Below are positions 6,868-10,656 of a DNA stretch of 10,656 bases, piece by piece. The notes below the pieces were generated by a model. The model was not told the DNA's origin and did no database searches. It saw only the letters and a list, made by a program, of their open reading frames with translations. Position 1 is the first letter of the stretch; each line of letters opens with the position of its first letter. The position numbers were made by a program, and so were the translations under genes. The stretch is taken from contig JAEXPG010000513.1 in assembly GCA_023447015.1 (NCBI GenBank), positions 1 through 10,656 of the forward strand. Direction: 5' to 3'. The stretch is from Verrucomicrobiota bacterium (GTDB lineage Bacteria; Verrucomicrobiota; Verrucomicrobiia; Opitutales; Opitutaceae).

Positions 6868-7281
6868 ATGAACCGCCTCCACTCCACCCTGGGACTCGCC
6901 CTCGCCATGTTTCTGGTCACTGCCTGCGGCGCCGAAGTCGCCCGCCTTTCCCCCACCGAAGCCGCACAGCACGTCGCCACCGGCACCGCTGTCCTCGTCG
7001 ATGTGCGCGAACCCGAGGAGTGGGCGTCCACCGGCGTGGTTGCAGGGGCGGCGACGCTCGCGTTGAGCGATCTGCGTGGCGAACGCCGCGACTGGAAACC
7101 GTTCCTCGCCGCGAACAAGGACCGCGAGCTGATCCTCTACTGTCGGTCGGGCAACCGCTCCGGCCAGGCCGCGAGTCTGCTCGCCGCCGAGGGCTACCGC
7201 ACCGCCAACGCCGGGGGCCTGCGCGACTGGACCGCGGCGGGGCAGCCGGTCGCGCCGATCTCCGAGAAGAAACAGCCTTAG
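6868..7281 (+). CDS. Rhodanese-like lipoprotein
   Basis: This 137-residue protein has an N-terminal signal peptide ending in a lipobox-like VTAC (Cys20), so it is probably exported and lipid-anchored. The rhodanese domain (about 27-130) has VLVDVREPEEW (42-52) and an active-site loop CRSGNRS with Cys92 and Arg97, a complete C-x-x-G-x-R-S motif. It begins 6 bases after the reductase stop and is surely in the same operon. It is a diverged copy of the rhodanese at 4735 in which the membrane helix has been replaced by a lipoprotein signal, so the pair appears to place the same chemistry on opposite sides of the inner membrane. A periplasmic sulfur-carrier or PspE-like role is plausible. If VTAC is not processed by signal peptidase II, the segment would instead act as a plain anchor. 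Confidence 0.9.
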   Translation: MNRLHSTLGLALAMFLVTACGAEVARLSPTEAAQHVATGTAVLVDVREPEEWASTGVVAGAATLALSDLRGERRDWKPFLAANKDRELILYCRSGNRSGQAASLLAAEGYRTANAGGLRDWTAAGQPVAPISEKKQP

Positions 7282-7403
7282 TCCGCGACGTTTCCCGCTC
7301 CACCACCGAGGGCGTCGTGCACAGCGGCATCGTCCCGGTGTTGGTCGATCTCCGGGCCTCCGGTTGCGGCCCGTGCAAGAGGCTCAGGCCGGTCCTGACG
7401 TAG
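7282..7403 (+). pseudogene. Truncated thioredoxin remnant with CGPC motif
   Basis: Directly after the rhodanese stop, in another frame, the DNA encodes VVHSGIVPVLVDLRASGCGPCKRLRPVL in two readable blocks: GIVPVLVDLRAS (the thioredoxin beta strand before the active site) and CGPCKRLRPVL (active site and helix). It ends at TAG (7401-7403), where thioredoxins normally continue with an E-L-A helix; the codons after it read LAAVAA before similarity fades. The Trp normally before CGPC is Gly. No ATG precedes it; GTG at 7317 is the only obvious start. Everything after the first third of a thioredoxin is missing, and the convergent DUF418 gene ends at 7482. I read this as a decayed thioredoxin gene that once closed the rhodanese/reductase operon. 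A tiny expressed CGPC peptide cannot be excluded. Confidence 0.7.
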
Positions 7404-7481
7404 CTGGCGGCCGTCGCCGCGATGCAGGCCTCAACGGCAATCTTCAAGCGCCTCGCCCCACCATCTCCGGGGGGGGAGTCG

Positions 7482-8690
7482 TCAGATCTGGCCGGCGGGC
7501 TCCCGGACGCGCGGCGCGGGCGCCCGCTCCGTTCCCACCCAGGTCGCGCGGTGCCAGAGCGCCTCGAACGGTCCCTGCGCGAAACGGCGCAGCCAAAAGA
7601 CGCAAAGCAGCCACTGCACCGCGGCCAAGCCCACCCCGATGAGGAGGCAGACACTCGCTCCCGTCACCTTGTACAGGCCGAAGCCGAAACCATGGTAGAC
7701 GATCGTGCCGAGCAGCGACTGCACGATGTAGTTGCTCAGGCTCATCCGCCCGAACGGGGCGAAGACGCGGTGCAGCAGCGCGCCAAGCCGGCCGGCGAAG
7801 AGCAAGACGAAGCCGGCAACCAGGATCGCCGTGAACGCCGCGTTCGCCCAAGAGCCCACGATCGTCTCGAGCGGACGCGCGAGCGCCTCGCCGCCGACGT
7901 ACTTTCCGAGCGTTGCCCGCAGCGCCTGGAAAACCACGAAGACCGGGATGGCGATGAGCAGCGTGCGTCTCCAGAAACGCAGGTTCTCCACCGCGGGACG
8001 GAAGAGCGCGAGCCGGCCGAGCACCATGCCGAGAAGCAACAGCGACATGGTCTGGAAAACGCGGCCGACCTCCCAGGTCCAGAGCAGCACGGCGACGCGG
8101 CCGTTGGTGAGGTTGCCCCACCACTCGGCCAGCAGCGACGGCCCCGCGAAGTAGGCCGCGGACCGGCCGAAGAGGGCCCACGAGGTCGGGTCGGGCAGGT
8201 CGCGCGCCGGATCGGGCAGCGCGGCGAACACGTTGTACCACTCGTAGGGTTGCGCCATCAGGACCGCGGCTCCGATCAGCGCCGCCCGATTGCTGCCCGC
8301 CGCAAACGGAACCAGGACGAAACCCAGCACGGCGTAGAGCATGAGGATGTCGCCTTGGTAGAGCATCGAGTTCACCACGCCGAAGCCGAGGAGCAGCACC
8401 AGACGCCACGCGAAACGCCCGCGGAAATCGCCGCCGCGCTTGCGCTGGCCCTCCGCCTGGATCGCAAACGTCACGCCGAAGAGCAGCGCGAAGATCGCGT
8501 ACGCCTTGCCGCCGAAGAGGAGGAAGACGGTGGCCCACACGCCCTGGTCCAGGCGGACCAGCCAGGCCGGCAGTCCCTCGGGTTTGAAGTAGAACTCGAA
8601 GTGTTCGAGGTTGTGGACGAGCATGATCGCCACGAGCGCGAAGCCGCGCAGCGCATCGACCACCTGGATTCGCTTGGTGTCGGAGTGCAT
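7482..8690 (-). CDS. DUF418 / YeiB-like multi-pass membrane protein
   Basis: This 402-residue polytopic membrane protein has about eight to ten hydrophobic segments. The start at 8690 gives MHSDTKRIQVVDALRGFALVAIM, the usual opening of this family (R-I-x-x-x-D-x-L-R-G-F-A-L). The in-frame upstream extension to 8861 is Arg/Cys-rich, unlike the family, and was rejected. The C-terminal DUF418 signature is present: FGRMSLSNYIVQSLLGT, then FAQGPFEALWHRATW. The family resembles acyltransferase-3-type membrane proteins, but its function is not established. It converges on the sulfur run and follows lysR on the same strand after a 220-base gap (8691-8910) in which I see no gene or convincing site. 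E. coli yeiB belongs to this family; the nearby YeiE- and YeiH-like genes make that resemblance notable, though it may be coincidental. An 8-G run (7469-7476) lies just past its stop. Confidence 0.9.
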   Translation of the reverse strand: MHSDTKRIQVVDALRGFALVAIMLVHNLEHFEFYFKPEGLPAWLVRLDQGVWATVFLLFGGKAYAIFALLFGVTFAIQAEGQRKRGGDFRGRFAWRLVLLLGFGVVNSMLYQGDILMLYAVLGFVLVPFAAGSNRAALIGAAVLMAQPYEWYNVFAALPDPARDLPDPTSWALFGRSAAYFAGPSLLAEWWGNLTNGRVAVLLWTWEVGRVFQTMSLLLLGMVLGRLALFRPAVENLRFWRRTLLIAIPVFVVFQALRATLGKYVGGEALARPLETIVGSWANAAFTAILVAGFVLLFAGRLGALLHRVFAPFGRMSLSNYIVQSLLGTIVYHGFGFGLYKVTGASVCLLIGVGLAAVQWLLCVFWLRRFAQGPFEALWHRATWVGTERAPAPRVREPAGQI

Positions 8691-8910
8691 GGGGTACTGC
8701 GAGAGAAACCGCCCGGCCGTCCGAACACAACCGCACATTCGGGTGAACGCTCTCCCCGGTGACGGCCTCCATCGGGACCTGCTGCTGCATCGACACCACC
8801 GGCATTGCCCGCCCCCTCCGAGCCGGGCGTGCCGCAGCTCCGACCGCCGCGATTCCGACAACGCGGCCGAGCGCCGGCGCCGCGCCGGATCGCGCGACAG
8901 GAGCGAGGCA

Positions 8911-9798
8911 CTACCGCGCGCGCATGCCGGCCAGCAGCTCGCGGAACTTCGCCGCGGCGGGGCTCTCGCTGCGGCCGCGGAGCCGCTGGCGCTGCAATGG
9001 CCGCCGGATCGCGAGATCCTTGAGCGCCACGAGGCCGAGCGTGCCGCGCTCCAGTTCAGCCTCGATGGTGAGCCGCGAGACGATCGCCAGCCCCATGCCG
9101 CCCAGCACCGCGCCCTTGATCGCCTCCGGGCTGCCGAGCGAGAGCAGCGGCTCGACCTTCAGCTTCTTGCGCCCGAACGCCTGCTCGATCGCGGCCCGCG
9201 TGCCGGAGCCGGGCTCGCGTAGGATCAGCGGCTCCCGGCAGAACTCGCGCGCGGTCACGTCGGGGCGTTTCAGAAACGGATGCTTCGCCGGTGCAATCGC
9301 CACCAGTTCGTCCTCGAAGAACACCTCCGACTCCAGCTCCGGCGTCTCGTGCACGCCCTCCGTCAGCCCGAACTCGAGCGTGCCGTCGAGCAGCGCTGCC
9401 TGGATCTGCCGGGTGTTCGCCGTCTGCACCCGCAGCTCGATCTCCGGATACCGCCGGTGGAACTCCGCCAGCGCGCGCGGCAGCAGGTAGCCGGCGATCG
9501 TCAGGCTCGCGCCGAGGCTGAGCCGGCCGCGCTTGAGCCCGCGGTACTCCTCGATCGCCTGCGCGGCGTCGCCCTCGAGCGCGCGCCAGCGCCGGGCGTA
9601 GTCGGCCAGGATCTCGCCCGCCTCGGTGAGCCGGCAGCCGCGCGGCAACCGTTCCAGCAGCTTCACGCCGAGCACGCTCTCCAGTTCCGCGATCTGCTTG
9701 GAGACGGCCGGCTGGCTGACGCGCACCGCCGCCGCGCCGGCGCTGATGCCGCCGGCTTGCGCCACCGCATGGAAGAGGGCGAGATGGTTCCGATTCAT
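8911..9798 (-). CDS. LysR-type transcriptional regulator (YeiE/CysB-like)
   Basis: This 295-residue regulator has family-typical length. The N-terminal winged helix-turn-helix (about 2-60) reads AVAQAGGISAGAAAVRVSQPAVSKQIAELE, spread over the canonical recognition helix. The effector domain (about 88-290) includes LTIAGYLLPRALAEFHRRYP, ILREPGSGTR and GSPEAIKGAVLGGMGLAIVS in successive segments. These resemble E. coli YeiE, where the equivalents are LRERGSGTR and GNSEAIKHAV-GLGI. The start at 9798 (MNRNHLALFHAV) was chosen over longer in-frame forms because it matches where LysR proteins begin; a GGATGG stretch lies a few bases upstream. It is divergent from the YeiH-family gene, the standard arrangement for a LysR regulator and its target. 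The effector is probably a sulfur oxyanion such as sulfite, by analogy with YeiE only. Confidence 0.92.
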   Translation of the reverse strand: MNRNHLALFHAVAQAGGISAGAAAVRVSQPAVSKQIAELESVLGVKLLERLPRGCRLTEAGEILADYARRWRALEGDAAQAIEEYRGLKRGRLSLGASLTIAGYLLPRALAEFHRRYPEIELRVQTANTRQIQAALLDGTLEFGLTEGVHETPELESEVFFEDELVAIAPAKHPFLKRPDVTAREFCREPLILREPGSGTRAAIEQAFGRKKLKVEPLLSLGSPEAIKGAVLGGMGLAIVSRLTIEAELERGTLGLVALKDLAIRRPLQRQRLRGRSESPAAAKFRELLAGMRAR

Positions 9799-9896
9799 GT
9801 CATAACCATCCGGCATGGGATCCATAGAAACAATGCCTTTGTGGCATAAGCCGGTTTCCGGCATGATCGGCGGCACCCGACCACGGGACCTCGCGT
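9799..9896. promoter_or_regulatory. Divergent lysR-yeiH promoter region with LysR box
   Basis: This 98-base gap separates the two divergent starts. Positions 9833-9847 hold the perfect inverted repeat ATGCC-TTTGT-GGCAT, which fits the LysR consensus T-N11-A (T9834 to A9846). Further GGCAT half-sites on the plus strand lie at 9812-9816 and 9860-9864, both within the direct repeat TCCGGCATG (9809-9817 and 9857-9865). A second inverted repeat, GCCGG-TTT-CCGGC, occupies 9850-9862. The left part of the gap is clearly less GC-rich than the genes around it. I could not assign -35/-10 boxes with confidence. Binding of the adjacent LysR protein here is inferred. Confidence 0.65.
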
Positions 9897-10656
9897 TTGA
9901 AAACACCGACCGCTCCGACCAACGACCCGATACCGACCTTGTGCGGTGTCGCCGCCACTCCCGCCCACCGCCTCGCCCGCTGGCTCGTGCCGCTCGGCGC
10001 CGCCGCCTCGGTGCTGCCGTGGACACCGCCGTGGGCCGCACTGCTCGCCGGCACCGCCATCGCGCTCACGCTGGGCAACCCATGCGCTGCGCTCAGCGCC
10101 CGCCTCGCGAAGCCGTTGTTGCAGCTCGCCGTCGTGGGCCTTGGCGCCGGGGTGAACCTCGCGATCGTCGGGCGCGTGGGCGTGCAGGGGCTCGGCTACA
10201 CCGTCGTCGGGCTGCTCACGACCTTTGTCCTCGGCGCATTGCTCGCACGCTGGCTCGGGCTCGAACCGCGGCTCACGGCCTTGATCTCGGCCGGCACGGG
10301 CATCTGCGGTGGCAGCGCCATCGCGGCCGTCGCGCCGGCGATCTGCGCGAGCACGGCGGAAACCTCGGCCGCGCTCGCGACCGTGTTTCTCCTCAACGGC
10401 GTCGCGCTCCTGATCTTCCCGCCGCTCGGCACGCTGGCCGGCCTCGACCCGCACGGCTTCGGCCTCTGGTGCGCGCTGGCGATCCACGACACCAGCTCGG
10501 TGACCGGCGCGGCGCTCACCCACGGCGCCGAGGCGCTCGCGACCGCGACCACGGTGAAACTCGCCCGCGCGCTCTGGATCATGCCGGTGGCGCTCGTGCT
10601 GGGCTGGCGGTTCGCGCCGCGCTGTTGCCGCGGCGCCGGCTGCAAACCCCGCGGGC
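9897..10656 (+). CDS. YeiH-family putative sulfate/sulfite exporter (3' end outside window)
   Basis: The reading frame is open from an upstream stop (TGA 9864-9866) to the window edge, giving about 253 residues of a protein whose family is usually around 330-350. No ATG or GTG precedes the conserved part. TTG at 9897 (then KTPTAPTNDPIP) is the best candidate start, and TTG at 9939 is the alternative. It is a multi-pass inner-membrane protein with the YeiH/PSE (UPF0324) signatures LLQLAVVGLGAGVNL, ISAGTGICGGSAIAAVAP, AIHDTSSVTGAA and TTVKLARALWIMPVALVLGW. The family is annotated as putative sulfate exporters, and sulfite or sulfonate-derived anions are also discussed; the substrate is not settled. 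The divergent YeiE-like LysR gene is its probable regulator. The start is uncertain; the family is secure. Confidence 0.9.
   Translation, partial: MKTPTAPTNDPIPTLCGVAATPAHRLARWLVPLGAAASVLPWTPPWAALLAGTAIALTLGNPCAALSARLAKPLLQLAVVGLGAGVNLAIVGRVGVQGLGYTVVGLLTTFVLGALLARWLGLEPRLTALISAGTGICGGSAIAAVAPAICASTAETSAALATVFLLNGVALLIFPPLGTLAGLDPHGFGLWCALAIHDTSSVTGAALTHGAEALATATTVKLARALWIMPVALVLGWRFAPRCCRGAGCKPRG

Noticed and set aside
7422..8762. A 446-codon plus-strand open frame
   Set aside because: It is charged and Arg/Glu-rich with no hydrophobic pattern or motif, and it is antisense to the clear DUF418 membrane protein.
8691..8861. 57-residue N-terminal extension of the DUF418 protein
   Set aside because: It is Arg/Cys/Ser-rich with no family similarity; the conserved opening starts at the Met encoded at 8690.
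8874..8888. Small hairpin CCGGCG/CGCCGG downstream of lysR as a terminator
   Set aside because: It has only a 6-base stem with a 3-base loop and no T-run on either side; such pairs are frequent by chance in this GC-rich DNA.
1..10656. CRISPR array, tRNA, rRNA, insertion sequence or phage genes
   Set aside because: I found no regularly spaced direct repeats, no cloverleaf-like or rRNA-like stretch, and no transposase, integrase or phage structural motif in any frame.

Overview
The window is very GC-rich, with mostly G/C-ending codons and tightly packed genes. The start codons that could be placed mostly lack a purine-rich Shine-Dalgarno site; several follow C/T-rich leaders instead. Together with the gene families present (DUF6132, a CoA-disulfide-reductase-like enzyme with a rhodanese tail, YeiB/DUF418, YeiH), this suggests a high-GC Verrucomicrobiota bacterium, perhaps of the Opitutaceae. 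That assignment rests on family resemblance and was not tested by any search.

Layout. Positions 1-7281 form a one-directional plus-strand run: a small two-helix DUF6132 protein with a conserved Cys-containing loop (33-209), an RND efflux pair made of a lipoprotein adaptor and an inner-membrane permease (238-4559, joined by a GTGA overlap), a membrane-anchored single-domain rhodanese (4735-5145), a CoA-disulfide/persulfide reductase fused to a rhodanese domain (5188-6861), and a rhodanese lipoprotein (6868-7281). A decayed thioredoxin fragment with a CGPC motif follows directly (7282-7403). The minus strand then carries a DUF418/YeiB-like membrane protein (7482-8690) and a LysR-type regulator (8911-9798). 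The regulator is divergent from a YeiH-family putative sulfate/sulfite exporter (from about 9897) that runs off the right edge. The gap 8691-8910 shows no convincing gene or site.

How it fits together. The recurring theme is reduced-sulfur handling. Three rhodanese domains (sulfane-sulfur carriers), a flavin disulfide/persulfide reductase, a thioredoxin remnant, and a LysR/YeiH pair resembling enteric YeiE/YeiH lie within about 6 kb. The RND pump sits at the head of the same run, so it may export a sulfur-related or thiol-reactive toxicant; this is inference from position only. No outer-membrane factor (TolC type) is visible in the window.

The least expected structural feature is inside the RND permease gene. 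Two short stretches, each able to form two tandem hairpins, sit in frame, are 45 and 54 bp long (both multiples of three), and use A/T-ending codons unlike their surroundings. They look like REP/MITE-like palindromic elements captured as linker-coding sequence. A heptanucleotide tandem repeat also runs from the left edge into the start codon of the first gene.
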